Assembly (NCBI RefSeq): GCF_030611305.1
Contig: NZ_JAUWQB010000006.1
Span: forward strand, 1 to 64,000
Source: Desulfobacula sp.
GTDB lineage: Bacteria; Desulfobacterota; Desulfobacteria; Desulfobacterales; Desulfobacteraceae
Length of the DNA stretch: 64,000 nucleotides
Reading direction: 5' to 3'
Translations under genes and position numbers: made by a program
The notes under the pieces: model-generated
The model's input: only the letters and a program-made list of their open reading frames with translations
Database searches by the model: none
Told to the model about the DNA's origin: nothing
Shown: positions 26,033 to 35,691 of the stretch, in pieces
How the letters are laid out: every line of letters begins with the position of its first letter
How positions within the stretch are numbered: position 1 is the first letter of the stretch

Positions 26033-26473
26033 ATGGGTAAAGGCAGATCTATTATCATTGGAAGTGATCATGCAGCCTATGAGTTGAAGGAAAAGATCAA
26101 GACATACCTCATTAATATTGGATATAGTGTTGAAGACGCAGGGGCAAAAAACACTGCGTCCGTAAATTATGCGGATTATGGGAAAAAGGTTGCCGCTGCT
26201 GTCTCAAGTGGCCAATATTTAAAAGGGATTCTGCTCTGCGGTACCGGTCTTGGCATGTCCATGACAGCCAACCGGTTTCCCAATGTACGAGCAGCCCTTT
26301 GTTCTGATATTTTCTCAGCAAAGATGAGCCGGCTTCATAATGATTCCAATATCCTGGTCCTTGGCGGTCGCATTGTGGGTGATATCCTTGCTTTTGAACT
26401 TGTTCAAACCTGGCTGGATACCGAGTTTGAAGGTGGCCGGCATCTTGAACGTATTCAAAGTATAGAGCATTAG
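26033..26473 (+). CDS. rpiB: ribose-5-phosphate isomerase B
   Basis: A 146-residue RpiB/LacAB family isomerase interconverting ribose-5-phosphate and ribulose-5-phosphate in the pentose phosphate pathway. Marks are [13 protein letters not shown] at the start, the catalytic loop [11 protein letters not shown] and [12 protein letters not shown]. Length is typical. Its frequent association with glyA, as here (24 bases downstream), supports the call. Ribulose-5-phosphate is also the substrate of RibB encoded further along the operon. Confidence 0.95.
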   Translation: MGKGRSIIIGSDHAAYELKEKIKTYLINIGYSVEDAGAKNTASVNYADYGKKVAAAVSSGQYLKGILLCGTGLGMSMTANRFPNVRAALCSDIFSAKMSRLHNDSNILVLGGRIVGDILAFELVQTWLDTEFEGGRHLERIQSIEH

Positions 26474-26496
26474 ATGGTCCGGGAGAGGTAGGCAAA

Positions 26497-27729
26497 ATGG
26501 GATATGTTGACAAAACGGACTTTGAAATTGCAAAGATTATCCAGCAGGAGGCAGACCGGCAGGAATACGGATTGAATCTGATTGCTTCTGAAAATACCGT
26601 CAGCCCGGCAGTTATGGAAGCACAAGGCTCCATCCTGACCAATAAGTATGCTGAAGGGTATCCTGCAAGAAGATATTATGGTGGTTGTGAGTATGTGGAT
26701 CAGGCAGAAGATCTGGCCATTGAGCGTGCCAAAAAACTGTTCAACATCGAATATGCAAATGTCCAGCCCCATTCAGGCTCAGGGGCCAATATGGCGGTTT
26801 ATTTTGCGTTGTTAAATCCCGGGGATCGGGTTCTTGCCATGGATCTTTCCCATGGCGGTCATCTGACCCATGGTGCCACTGTCAGTTTTTCCGGTAAATT
26901 ATATGATTTTGCCCATTACGGACTTTCGCCTGAAACCGAGAGGATTGACCTGAACCAGGTCGAGGCGCTTGCAAAAAAACACCGACCTAAACTGATTGTG
27001 GCGGGCGCGAGTGCCTATCCCAGGATCATTGATTTTAAAGGTTTTTTTGAAATTGCCAGATCCGTCGGCGCCCTTTTCATGGTAGACATGGCCCATATTG
27101 CGGGTCTTATTGCAGCAGGTGTCCACCCAAGCCCGGTCGGGTTTGCAGATGTGATTACCTCGACAACCCATAAAACCTTAAGAGGGCCTCGCGGCGGTTT
27201 GATTCTGTCTTCAGAACAATTTGCAAAGACGATCGGCAGCCAGATATTTCCGGGCATCCAGGGTGGGCCTTTAATGCATGTCATTGCAGCAAAAGCGATT
27301 GCCTTTAAAGAAGCACTTGGCAAATCCTTTGCAGACTATCAAAAACAGGTGATTAAAAATACTTCTGCCCTGGCAGCCGTAATGTTGGAAAGAGGATACA
27401 AACTGGTTTCCGGTGGAACTGACAATCATATGGTATTGGTTGATTTTACGCAGAAGAACATATCCGGTAAAGACGCTGAGGAAAGACTTGGCAGGGCAGG
27501 TATCACAGTAAATAAAAATACGGTTCCCAACGAAAAACGCGGCCCCTTTGTCACCAGCGGTATAAGGATCGGACTTCCCCTTGTTACTTCCAGGGGGATG
27601 AAAGAGATTGCTGCTAAAAGAATCGCCGGATTTATCTGCGATGTCCTGGATGATGAGTCAAATATTGAAATAGTGGCTAAGAAAGTAAAAGATCTTTGCA
27701 TTGGGTATCCGTTATATATTGGAAAATAG
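26497..27729 (+). CDS. glyA: serine hydroxymethyltransferase
   Basis: A 410-residue PLP enzyme transferring the serine hydroxymethyl group to tetrahydrofolate, giving glycine and methylene-THF. The substrate region [18 protein letters not shown], the segment [18 protein letters not shown] and the PLP lysine in [14 protein letters not shown] near residue 225 are all present. Length is usual. Its product methylene-THF links it to the MetV/MetF module at the end of the window and to thymidylate supply (comEB follows). Confidence 0.98.
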   Translation: MGYVDKTDFEIAKIIQQEADRQEYGLNLIASENTVSPAVMEAQGSILTNKYAEGYPARRYYGGCEYVDQAEDLAIERAKKLFNIEYANVQPHSGSGANMAVYFALLNPGDRVLAMDLSHGGHLTHGATVSFSGKLYDFAHYGLSPETERIDLNQVEALAKKHRPKLIVAGASAYPRIIDFKGFFEIARSVGALFMVDMAHIAGLIAAGVHPSPVGFADVITSTTHKTLRGPRGGLILSSEQFAKTIGSQIFPGIQGGPLMHVIAAKAIAFKEALGKSFADYQKQVIKNTSALAAVMLERGYKLVSGGTDNHMVLVDFTQKNISGKDAEERLGRAGITVNKNTVPNEKRGPFVTSGIRIGLPLVTSRGMKEIAAKRIAGFICDVLDDESNIEIVAKKVKDLCIGYPLYIGK

Positions 27730-27733
27730 ATTG

Positions 27734-28195
27734 ATGACAGAAACGCGTTCTGACAGACCTTCATGGCATGAATATTTTATAGGAATTTCTGATCTCGTTG
27801 CCAGTCGTTCCACTTGCCTGAGAAGAAAAGTAGGGGCAGTCCTGGTTAAGGAAAAAAGAATCCTCTGCTCCGGATATAATGGTGCGCCGTCAAAGGTTCC
27901 CCATTGCAGGGAGACAGGATGCTTAAGAACCCAATTAAATGTGCCGTCCGGGGAAAAACACGAATTGTGCCGCGGGGTTCATGCAGAACAGAATGCCATT
28001 ATACAGGCAGCCTATCACGGGATCCGGGTAAACGGGTCCATCCTTTATTGTACCAATCAGCCCTGTTCCATTTGTGCGAAAATGATCATTAATGCCGGAA
28101 TCAAAACCGTATATTATAAAGATGGATATGATGACCCTTTGACTTTGGATATGTTTGACAAAGCCAAAGTGGAATTGATCCGGTTTGAGACTTAA
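27734..28195 (+). CDS. comEB: dCMP deaminase family protein
   Basis: A 153-residue zinc-dependent deaminase of the ComEB/dCMP type. The start is taken at the ATG at 27734, 4 bases after glyA; the track start lies inside glyA. The zinc site is HAEQNAI with the catalytic Glu, plus [14 protein letters not shown]. An extra cysteine/histidine cluster ([19 protein letters not shown]) matches the second metal site of dCMP deaminases. It supplies dUMP for thymidylate synthesis. nrdR follows, so nucleotide metabolism is grouped here. Confidence 0.93.
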   Translation: MTETRSDRPSWHEYFIGISDLVASRSTCLRRKVGAVLVKEKRILCSGYNGAPSKVPHCRETGCLRTQLNVPSGEKHELCRGVHAEQNAIIQAAYHGIRVNGSILYCTNQPCSICAKMIINAGIKTVYYKDGYDDPLTLDMFDKAKVELIRFET

Positions 28196-28212
28196 ACAGA
28201 AAAGAGGCCCAC

Positions 28213-28713
28213 ATGAAATGCCCATTTTGCGGAAATCTGAATACAAGAGTTATTGATTCGCGTCCGGGCAAGGTTGATTTTGAAGTTCGCCGGCGCAGAG
28301 AATGCCAGGAATGTGTTCAGCGGTTTACAACCTATGAACGGGTTGAACAAGTTCCTGTCATGATCATTAAAAAAGACAATCGCAGGGAAGAGTTCAACCG
28401 GGGAAAAGTACTGACCGGCATTAAAAAAGCCTGTGAAAAAAGGGCTATCAGTATTAATCTGATTGAGGAAACCGTGGATGCCATTGAGCGGGACTTAAGG
28501 GAAACCAATGACCGGGAAATTCCTTCAAAGGTTGTGGGGGAAAAAATTATTAAGGCCTTAAAGCAAATTGATGATGTCGCCTATGTCAGGTTTGCCTCTG
28601 TTTACAGGGAATTTAAGGATGTGACCGATTTTATCCAGGAGCTTAAAGGGCTGGTCCCAAAAGAATGCCTGCCCATTGAATTTGATGCGATTTCGGATAA
28701 GGCTGATGACTGA
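28213..28713 (+). CDS. nrdR: transcriptional repressor NrdR
   Basis: A 166-residue zinc-ribbon plus ATP-cone repressor of ribonucleotide reductase genes. The zinc ribbon is CPFCGN...CQEC (residues 3-35), followed by the ATP-cone beginning VMIIKKDNRREEFNRGKVLTGI. Length is as expected. The position before ribD is common in Proteobacteria. Its end overlaps the ribD start by 8 bases. Confidence 0.97.
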   Translation: MKCPFCGNLNTRVIDSRPGKVDFEVRRRRECQECVQRFTTYERVEQVPVMIIKKDNRREEFNRGKVLTGIKKACEKRAISINLIEETVDAIERDLRETNDREIPSKVVGEKIIKALKQIDDVAYVRFASVYREFKDVTDFIQELKGLVPKECLPIEFDAISDKADD

Positions 28714-29803
28714 TCATGAATACATGCATCAGGCAATATCCCTTGCACGAAAAGCAAAAGGATTTACCTCCCCTAATCCCTGTGTCGGTGCTGTCATTGT
28801 CAAGGATGGAAAAGTTGTCGGAAAAGGCTTTCACAGGGCAGCAGGCCTTGCCCATGCTGAAGTAGAAGCCATAGATGATGCAGGTTCCAAGGCAAAGGAT
28901 GCAACCCTCTATGTTACCTTGGAGCCCTGTAATCATTTTGGAAAAACCCCGCCCTGCACCCAAAAAATTATCAAAGCGAAAATTAAAAAAGTTGTAGTGG
29001 GCTGTAAAGATCCCAATCCCTTTGTTAGCGGGGGAGGTATCCAGTACCTGAAGGACAATGGCGTTGAAGTGATCTCAGGTGTTATAGAAAAAGAAGCCAA
29101 AATCCTGATCGAAGACTTTGTCTGGTATATTCAAAATGATAAGAAGCCCTTTGTGATTTTGAAATGTGCGACCACCCTGGATGGGAGAATAGCAACATCC
29201 ACAGGGGACTCAAAATGGATCACCAATGAAAAATCAAGGGCGTTTGTCCATCAGATTCGCCATGAAGTAGATGCTATCCTGGTGGGTTCCGGAACCCTGC
29301 ATGCCGATAATCCTTCGCTCACTTCAAGAATCAAAGGCGTTGCAACAAAAAATCCCGCAAGAATTATTCTGGATACCCATTTAAGTATTAAAGAAGAGGC
29401 AAAAGTGCTTACCCGGGATTCTAATGCCAAAACTATTATTGTTACAGGTCCTGATGCTTCCAAAGAAAAAAGAGCTTTGCTTGAAAGTAAAGGAGCTCAA
29501 ATTCTTGAAGTTCCGCTAAAGGAACAAAGACTTGATTTAAATGAACTGATGATTAAGTTAGGGCAGATGTCAATTTTAAGCCTTCTGATAGAAGGTGGAA
29601 GCGTGGTGGCAGGGTCAGCGCTGAAGGCCGGGATTGTAAACAAGGTATTGTTTTTTCTGGCTCCCAAGTTTTTAGGGGGCAGTGACGGCATTCCGGTATT
29701 TGAGGGAAAAGGTCCTGAATTGATAAAGGATGCCTTTGAACTTAAAAACATGAATGTTACCCTGTTTGACACTGATATCCTTGTGCAGGGGTATTTGAAA
29801 TAA
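28706..29803 (+). CDS. ribD: bifunctional riboflavin deaminase/reductase RibD
   Basis: About 365 residues from the ATG at 28706, which overlaps the end of nrdR; the track start lies deeper inside nrdR. The N-terminal deaminase has HAEVEAID and PCNHFGKTPPC. The C-terminal reductase holds the NADPH-binding DGRIATSTGDSKWI, then VDAILVGSGT and LLIEGGSVVAGS. It carries out the second and third steps of the GTP branch of riboflavin synthesis. ribE, ribBA and ribH follow, forming the full pathway. Confidence 0.95.
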   Translation: MTDHEYMHQAISLARKAKGFTSPNPCVGAVIVKDGKVVGKGFHRAAGLAHAEVEAIDDAGSKAKDATLYVTLEPCNHFGKTPPCTQKIIKAKIKKVVVGCKDPNPFVSGGGIQYLKDNGVEVISGVIEKEAKILIEDFVWYIQNDKKPFVILKCATTLDGRIATSTGDSKWITNEKSRAFVHQIRHEVDAILVGSGTLHADNPSLTSRIKGVATKNPARIILDTHLSIKEEAKVLTRDSNAKTIIVTGPDASKEKRALLESKGAQILEVPLKEQRLDLNELMIKLGQMSILSLLIEGGSVVAGSALKAGIVNKVLFFLAPKFLGGSDGIPVFEGKGPELIKDAFELKNMNVTLFDTDILVQGYLK

Positions 29804-29818
29804 AAGGGGATAAGAGTA

Positions 29819-30484
29819 TTGTTTACAGGAATTATTGAAAGTTTTGGAACCATAAAGCGGATTGAGTCCACCGGGGAGGGAAGAGTTCTCCATATCGGCT
29901 GTGATCTTGATCTGTCTGAAAGCAAAATCGGAGATTCCATTGCCGTAAACGGTGCCTGTCTTACTGCTGTCAGTCTTGAGAAGAACGTCTTTAAGGTGGA
30001 TATGGCGCCTGAAACTGTTGAGCGGACAACTTTTAAGTCTTTGAGGCCGGGTTCCAGGGTCAACATAGAGCGGGCGTTAAAACTGTCAGACCGAATTGAC
30101 GGGCATCTGGTCTCGGGACATATTGATGGAACAGGAATCATTTCTTCCATGACAAAAAAGAGCAATGCCGTGATCATCAAAATTGATGTTTTGCCAAAGC
30201 TTGCCGCAGATATGATTGAAAAAGGATCTGTTGCCATTGAAGGGATCAGTCTGACCATAAACAAATGTTCGGACCATGATTTTGAGGTCAGCATTATTCC
30301 TCATACGGCAGATATCACAACCATCGGATTAAAACGGGTCGGTGATGAGGTCAATATAGAGACCGATATGATCGGGAAATATGTAAAAAAGATGTTAATG
30401 GGAAGCCTTTCAAAAAATGATGCTTTGCCCAAAGGGCAAAAAGATATCAGCATGGAACTTCTCGCAAGGAACGGATTTTTATAA
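29819..30484 (+). CDS. ribE: riboflavin synthase alpha subunit
   Basis: A 221-residue enzyme that dismutates two dimethylribityllumazine molecules to riboflavin. It starts at TTG and reads MFTGIIESFGTI, the standard N-terminus. It is built of two similar barrels: DSIAVNGACLTAV in the first and GSVAIEGISLTIN in the second. The His-bearing substrate loops GHLVSGHIDGTG and FEVSIIPHTADITT are both present. The rare TTG start may keep its level low. It lies 15 bases after ribD. Confidence 0.96.
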   Translation: MFTGIIESFGTIKRIESTGEGRVLHIGCDLDLSESKIGDSIAVNGACLTAVSLEKNVFKVDMAPETVERTTFKSLRPGSRVNIERALKLSDRIDGHLVSGHIDGTGIISSMTKKSNAVIIKIDVLPKLAADMIEKGSVAIEGISLTINKCSDHDFEVSIIPHTADITTIGLKRVGDEVNIETDMIGKYVKKMLMGSLSKNDALPKGQKDISMELLARNGFL

Positions 30485-30513
30485 GCAGATTTTTATAACA
30501 AGAGGATTTATAC

Positions 30514-31716
30514 ATGCCGCATTTAACAATTGAACAGGCGATTGAAGATATTAAAAATAGGAAAATGGTCATTCTCGTGGATGATGAAGATCGTGAAAAT
30601 GAAGGTGATCTGACCATGGCAGCAGAGGCTGTGATCCCTGAAGCCATCAATTTCATGGCCACATATGGAAGGGGACTGATCTGTCTTTCCCTTGATTCCG
30701 CTATTGCAGACCGGCTGGACCTGCCCATGATGGTGGATAATAACACCTCACAATACGGCACCGGATTTACAGTCTCCATTGAGGCCAAAAAAGGGGTGAC
30801 CACAGGGATTTCAGCAGCAGATCGGGCCACAACCATTCTAACGGCGGTGGCGGATGACACCACACCTAACGATATTGCAAGACCCGGACACATTTTTCCG
30901 TTAAGGGCGAGAGACGGCGGTGTGATGATAAGGATCGGGCAGACAGAAGGGTCAGTCGATCTGGCCCGTCTTGCAGGTATGAAGCCTGCCGGGGTGATTT
31001 GTGAAATCATGGATGATGACGGCACCATGGCAAGAATGCCATCCCTGGAAAAATTTGCGAAAAAGCATGGTATCGGCATCTGCACGGTTGCAGATCTTGT
31101 AAAATACAGGCTGAAAACGGAAAGTTTTGTAAAAAAAGCGGCCGAGACTATGATCCCGACACGGGTTGGCGGAGAGTTTAAGATTATTGCCTATGAAAAC
31201 GATATTGATAACTTGACTCACATTGCCCTGGTTAAAGGAGAAGTTGATGCCCAAAAAGAAATCCTGGTGAGAGTTCATTCGGAATGTATGACAGGGGATA
31301 TTTTTTCATCCCTTCGGTGTGACTGCCAGGACCAGCTCTATAGAGCCATGGCCATGATGGAAGAGGAAGGCAGCGGGGTCCTTTTATACCTTCGCCAGGA
31401 AGGCCGCGGTATCGGGCTTGTGAATAAGCTGAAAGCCTATGAATATCAGCGCAAGGGCCTGGATACGGTTGAAGCCAATGAAAAACTCGGCTTTAAGGCA
31501 GACATGAGAGATTATGGTGTGGGTGCCCAGATACTGGTTGATCTGGGGGTCAGAAAAATGCGGCTTCTGACCAACAACCCTATGAAAATGATCGGTCTGG
31601 AAGGCTATGGATTGAGCGTTGTTGAACAGATTCCCATTGAAGTTGAGGCCAATTGCCACAACCAGGGATATTTAAAATGCAAGCAGGCCAAGATGGGACA
31701 TCTGCTCCATATGTAA
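30514..31716 (+). CDS. ribBA: bifunctional DHBP synthase / GTP cyclohydrolase II
   Basis: A 400-residue fusion of RibB (residues 1-205) and RibA (about 206-400). RibB has the acidic DDEDRENEGDLTMAAE and makes 3,4-dihydroxybutanone phosphate from ribulose-5-phosphate. RibA has the zinc site SECMTGDIFSSLRCDCQDQL and RQEGRGIGLVNKL, and opens GTP at the head of the pathway. Both halves look intact. Downstream there is a 98-base gap with a REP-like inverted repeat before ribH. Confidence 0.97.
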   Translation: MPHLTIEQAIEDIKNRKMVILVDDEDRENEGDLTMAAEAVIPEAINFMATYGRGLICLSLDSAIADRLDLPMMVDNNTSQYGTGFTVSIEAKKGVTTGISAADRATTILTAVADDTTPNDIARPGHIFPLRARDGGVMIRIGQTEGSVDLARLAGMKPAGVICEIMDDDGTMARMPSLEKFAKKHGIGICTVADLVKYRLKTESFVKKAAETMIPTRVGGEFKIIAYENDIDNLTHIALVKGEVDAQKEILVRVHSECMTGDIFSSLRCDCQDQLYRAMAMMEEEGSGVLLYLRQEGRGIGLVNKLKAYEYQRKGLDTVEANEKLGFKADMRDYGVGAQILVDLGVRKMRLLTNNPMKMIGLEGYGLSVVEQIPIEVEANCHNQGYLKCKQAKMGHLLHM

Positions 31717-31732
31717 TTATATGTAATTAATC

Positions 31733-31794
31733 GGGGTCAGGCTTGCGTTATTGACGTTTTTAATCAAAAGCGTCAATAACGCAAGCCTGACCCC
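31733..31794. repeat. REP-like element with 24-bp perfect inverted repeats between ribBA and ribH
   Basis: The arms at 31733-31756 and 31771-31794 are perfect reverse complements, starting GGGGTCAGGCTTGCG, around a 14-base loop. I recall similar GGGGTCAGG... sequences next to REP-associated tyrosine transposases (TnpA_REP) in many proteobacteria, so this is probably a mobilised REP pair. No transposase gene is in the window. Inside an operon it would form a very stable RNA hairpin, but without a T-run it is not a standard terminator. Confidence 0.7.
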
Positions 31795-31814
31795 ATAATA
31801 TAAGGAAAAGAAAA

Positions 31815-32288
31815 ATGCCGAAAATTATAGAAGCAGGGTTACAGGCCCAGGGGAAGAAATTTGGAATCATTGCCTCCCGTTTTAATGATTTTATCACTGG
31901 CAGACTGGTAGAAGGGGCCCTTGATGCGCTTATCAGAAGCGGGGCAGAGGATAAGGATATCACTATTTTAAAAGTTCCGGGTGCCTTTGAGATTCCTCTG
32001 GCAGCAAAGAAAATGCTGAACCATGGCAAATATGATGCCATTATCTGCCTTGGTGCTATCATTCGAGGAGCCACTACCCATTATGATTATGTGTGCGCAG
32101 AAGTGTCCAAGGGCGTTGCATCCGTCAGTCTGGACACCGAAGTTCCGGTGATGTTCGGAATCCTCACCACGGAAACCATTGAACAGGCCATTGAAAGGGC
32201 AGGGACTAAGGCCGGCAATAAAGGCTTTGATGTCGCCCTTGGTGCTGTGGAAATGGCAAATCTTTCCGAAAGTCTGAAAAAAGGTTAA
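31815..32288 (+). CDS. ribH: 6,7-dimethyl-8-ribityllumazine synthase
   Basis: A 157-residue lumazine synthase joining the pyrimidine from RibD with the four-carbon unit from RibB. Marks are [13 protein letters not shown] near residue 20, [14 protein letters not shown] near 54-67 and the catalytic-loop region [14 protein letters not shown] near 80-93. Length is normal. It follows ribBA after the REP-like repeat, and nusB follows 8 bases later, the common ribH-nusB pair. Confidence 0.97.
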   Translation: MPKIIEAGLQAQGKKFGIIASRFNDFITGRLVEGALDALIRSGAEDKDITILKVPGAFEIPLAAKKMLNHGKYDAIICLGAIIRGATTHYDYVCAEVSKGVASVSLDTEVPVMFGILTTETIEQAIERAGTKAGNKGFDVALGAVEMANLSESLKKG

Positions 32289-32296
32289 ATAAGAGT

Positions 32297-32710
32297 ATGG
32301 GTGACCGCAGACAGGCAAGAGAACTTGCACTTCAGGCACTGTTTTTTTTTGATATGGATAAATCTGATTCAGATCAAAGCCTGGAGATATTCTGTGCCGG
32401 CAATGAAGAAAAGTTCACGCAAGGAGTTACGCCTTTTTTTCTGGATCTGGTAAAAGGTGTGAAGGAAAATGGTTCTCAAATTGATGCGCTTTTAAATAAA
32501 TATTCAAAAAACTGGAAAATTTCCAGGATGCCTGTGGTGGATAGAAACATCATGCGGATGGCAATATTTGAATTTTTGAAGTGTTCTGACATACCTTGCA
32601 GTGTCACTATAAATGAAGCGGTTGAAATTGGGAAAAAATACGGAACAAGGGATTCCGGTTCTTTTATCAACGGTGTACTGGACCGTATTAGATCCCTTGA
32701 AGGTTTTTAA
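32297..32710 (+). CDS. nusB: transcription antitermination factor NusB
   Basis: A 137-residue all-helical RNA-binding factor that, with NusE (S10), binds boxA of rRNA leaders and prevents early termination. Typical are the start RRQARELALQALFFFDM with the Arg-rich first helix, the segment VVDRNIMRMAIFEFL and SVTINEAVEIGKKYGTRDSGSFINGVLD. Length is normal. Confidence 0.97.
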   Translation: MGDRRQARELALQALFFFDMDKSDSDQSLEIFCAGNEEKFTQGVTPFFLDLVKGVKENGSQIDALLNKYSKNWKISRMPVVDRNIMRMAIFEFLKCSDIPCSVTINEAVEIGKKYGTRDSGSFINGVLDRIRSLEGF

Positions 32711-32736
32711 ATAGCCAGAAATTTTTGGAGGTTGTT

Positions 32737-33357
32737 TTGATTATAAAAAAACTTGAGGTTGGTCCGATTATGGCCAATTGTTTTATTTTAGGATGTGAAT
32801 CTACAAAGCAAGCAGTTGTGATTGATCCGGGAGATGATGCTGATCGAATCCTGATGGAGCTGGCTAAATCCGAGTTGAAAGTAAAATATCTGATCAATAC
32901 CCATGGCCATTTTGATCATGTAAGTGCCAATAAAAGAATGAAAGAAGCAACAGGGGCACAGATTGCGATTCATCCCGAGGATGAGCCCATGCTGCACGAG
33001 CTTTCACAATCTGCTCTGATGTTCGGACTGTCGTCGGAAAATTCACCGCCTGCGGATATTCTTTTAGAAGACGGGGATGAAGTCACCTTTGGTGAAATAA
33101 CACTACAGGTGATCCACACGCCAGGTCATTCTAAAGGCGGCATCAGTCTTTATACCAAGGGCCATCTTTTTGCGGGGGATACCCTGTTTTCAGGCTCCAT
33201 CGGCAGGACTGACCTGCCCGGGGGCGATTATGACACGCTGATTTCAAATATCAAGAAAAAACTTTTGATTTTTGATGAAGATACCATCGTATATACCGGC
33301 CATGGCCCGGAAACAACCATAGGTAATGAAAAGAGAATGAATCCTTTTTTAAGATGA
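32737..33357 (+). CDS. metallo-beta-lactamase fold hydrolase (glyoxalase II-like)
   Basis: About 206 residues. The TTG at 32737 is chosen because GGAGG (32727-32731) precedes it at 5 bases; the track start overlaps that site. The metal-binding THGHFDHV (HxHxDH), the second His in IHTPGHSKGG, the Asp in LFAGDTLFSGSIGRTDLPGG and YTGHGPET are all present. Small stand-alone proteins of this type hydrolyse thioesters or act on persulfides. The substrate is not decidable. It continues the operon after nusB. Confidence 0.88.
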   Translation: MIIKKLEVGPIMANCFILGCESTKQAVVIDPGDDADRILMELAKSELKVKYLINTHGHFDHVSANKRMKEATGAQIAIHPEDEPMLHELSQSALMFGLSSENSPPADILLEDGDEVTFGEITLQVIHTPGHSKGGISLYTKGHLFAGDTLFSGSIGRTDLPGGDYDTLISNIKKKLLIFDEDTIVYTGHGPETTIGNEKRMNPFLR

Positions 33358-33367
33358 TGGTCTTAAG

Positions 33368-35620
33368 ATGAATGGATTGCTAAAGCATCTCCCTCTTTTA
33401 AAAGATGTCCATCAGGAAACGATTGAGCTTGACCGGCCATTTGAACAGATAGCTGCATCGTTTGCCAGGGATGTCGGGACGGTGCTTTTATTATCCGGTT
33501 CAAGCCTTGACTGTTCCCGGTATCATATTCTTGCCGTAAAACCCTGGCTTGAGGTGTGCAGTAAACAGGATAATGTGTACATTAACTATCTGGGAAAAAA
33601 AAATCATGCCCGGCAGGATCCGTTTTCAGTCATTCAAGCTCTGTTAAACCGGTTTAAATTAAAGGACGCCTTTTTTGATCTTCCGGTTCATTCAGGCCTG
33701 TTTGGATATTTTTCCTATGATTTAAAAGATCGGATTGAAAAACTTCCCAGAACCTGCATGGATACCCGCCTGCCGGATCTATGCTTGTATGCGCCTTCCA
33801 TCATCCTTATTCAGGATAAAGAGACAGATCAGACCCGGCTTTGTATTCCTGTGCTGTCTCATGAAGCAAATTTTAAGAAGACAGACGAGATCATTCAAAA
33901 TAATAAACGTTTTTTCTTTGACAGAATCAAAAGGGACGTTAAAAGAAAACCCTTTTCCATAGACAATTCAGGGTTTAAATCAAGTTTTTCTAAACCTGAC
34001 TATATCGCTTCGGTAAATAAAATCATTGACTATTTAAGGGCTGGTGATATTTACCAGGCCAATCTTTCCCAACGGTTTGAAGCCGGGTTTTCAGGGGATT
34101 GCTATTCATTGTTCCTGGATTTGTTTGAACGAAATCCCGCTTCTTTTTTCAGTTATATCCATGCCGGAGACCATACAATCGTGTCCACTTCTCCTGAAAG
34201 ATTTATTAAGCAGGACGGCAGAACTGTTGAAACAAGACCCATAAAAGGTACCATTGCCCGTGGCAAAACAAAAGAACAGGACCATGAAAATGGACTATGT
34301 CTGACCCGGAGTATCAAAGATGATGCTGAATTGACCATGATCGTGGATCTGATGCGAAACGATCTTTCCCGGGTGACCCAACACGGGTCTGTCATTGTTA
34401 AAGAGCATAAGTGCCTTGAATCCTATGAGAATGTATTTCATCTGGTCTCCATTGTGGAAGGCAAACTTAAAGACGATAAAACGTCTGTTGACCTTTTAAA
34501 AGCTACATTTCCCGGGGGCTCCATCACCGGCTGCCCCAAGATCCGTTCCATGGAAGTTATTGATGAGCTTGAATCTGTGAAGCGACACATCTATACCGGT
34601 TCCATCGGATATATCAGTTTTCATGACACCATGGATCTGTCCATTGCCATCAGGACAGCCACCATTTTCAACAATACAGTCTTTTTTTCGGTGGGCGGCG
34701 GTATTGTGTATGATTCAGACCCTCAAGAGGAATACCAGGAAACCCTTGATAAAGGAAAAACATTAATGGAATCCCTGTCCGGCACTTTGAAAAAAGATAG
34801 TACCGGAAAGCTGAAAGCCTGGGTGGATGGGAAAATTATTGATCAGGATCAGGCCAGGGTATCAGCTACAAGCATGGGATTTCAATATGGGGCAGGCCTT
34901 TTTGAAACCATAAGGGTGGAAAAGGGAACCATATTTCATCTGGAAGATCATGTGTTGCGATTGAACAGGGCCTGGCAAAGTCTTTTTTTTGACACGCCGC
35001 CTGATATTACCTGGGAAGATGTGATTCGTCTTTTAATCAAGGAAAACAAGTTTCAGGACAGATTGCTTGCTGTTAAGATTCTCGCATCAAAGGATGATCG
35101 GGATAATGGCAGGAAAGCTTTTCTGGCTGCTTTTATAAGAGAGTATACCCACAGGCTTGAGATGCTGAATAAAAAAGGACTGGACCTTGTCACATACCCA
35201 CACACAAGGCAGACGCCTCTGGCAGATTATAAAACCCTGAATTACCTTTATTATGAACAGGCGGGCCGGTTTGCCAAAGCGCACGATGCAGATGAGGCCA
35301 TCATTTTGAACCCGGATCATACTGTTTCTGAAACCAATACCGCAAGTATAGTTGCCATAAAAGATAAAACCGTGATGGTCCCCGAATCCGATCACGTGCT
35401 GGACGGTGTGACGCTGAAATCTGTGTTGACGATTCTGTCGGACAGGGGGTATGATATCCAAAAAAAAAGGATACCCAAAGAGGTATTTTATTCATATCCC
35501 AATATTATGTTAACAAATGCGTTGATGGGGGCGGTTAAAGTGTTGACCATTGACAGAAAAAGCATAGAACACAGAAAAGGGATCTGTTCCATGATCAATG
35601 AGCAGCTTTTTAAAATGTGA
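33368..35620 (+). CDS. pabB: aminodeoxychorismate synthase component I / aminodeoxychorismate lyase fusion
   Basis: A 750-residue fusion. Residues 1-475 are PabB-like: a variable N-terminus, the chorismate-binding core with DIYQANLSQRF, RPIKGTIARG, DLMRNDLSRV and GGSITGCPKIRSMEVI. Residues from about 480 are a class IV PLP aminotransferase fold (PabC): WVDGKIIDQDQARVS, the PLP lysine in ADYKTLNYLYYEQ and SETNTASIVAI. Together they convert chorismate to p-aminobenzoate for folate, the cofactor used by GlyA and MetF in this window. The PabA glutaminase is not seen nearby. Confidence 0.92.
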   Translation: MNGLLKHLPLLKDVHQETIELDRPFEQIAASFARDVGTVLLLSGSSLDCSRYHILAVKPWLEVCSKQDNVYINYLGKKNHARQDPFSVIQALLNRFKLKDAFFDLPVHSGLFGYFSYDLKDRIEKLPRTCMDTRLPDLCLYAPSIILIQDKETDQTRLCIPVLSHEANFKKTDEIIQNNKRFFFDRIKRDVKRKPFSIDNSGFKSSFSKPDYIASVNKIIDYLRAGDIYQANLSQRFEAGFSGDCYSLFLDLFERNPASFFSYIHAGDHTIVSTSPERFIKQDGRTVETRPIKGTIARGKTKEQDHENGLCLTRSIKDDAELTMIVDLMRNDLSRVTQHGSVIVKEHKCLESYENVFHLVSIVEGKLKDDKTSVDLLKATFPGGSITGCPKIRSMEVIDELESVKRHIYTGSIGYISFHDTMDLSIAIRTATIFNNTVFFSVGGGIVYDSDPQEEYQETLDKGKTLMESLSGTLKKDSTGKLKAWVDGKIIDQDQARVSATSMGFQYGAGLFETIRVEKGTIFHLEDHVLRLNRAWQSLFFDTPPDITWEDVIRLLIKENKFQDRLLAVKILASKDDRDNGRKAFLAAFIREYTHRLEMLNKKGLDLVTYPHTRQTPLADYKTLNYLYYEQAGRFAKAHDADEAIILNPDHTVSETNTASIVAIKDKTVMVPESDHVLDGVTLKSVLTILSDRGYDIQKKRIPKEVFYSYPNIMLTNALMGAVKVLTIDRKSIEHRKGICSMINEQLFKM

Positions 35621-35691
35621 GCCAAAAAACCAAAGCGGGAGCAAACAATGAAAATTTTGAATGTTAATTGCATAAAAGAAAGTAACATACT

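Noticed and set aside
29497-30294. 265-residue ORF antisense to ribD/ribE
   Set aside because: It spans two certain genes on the other strand and is Ser/Pro-rich shadow sequence.
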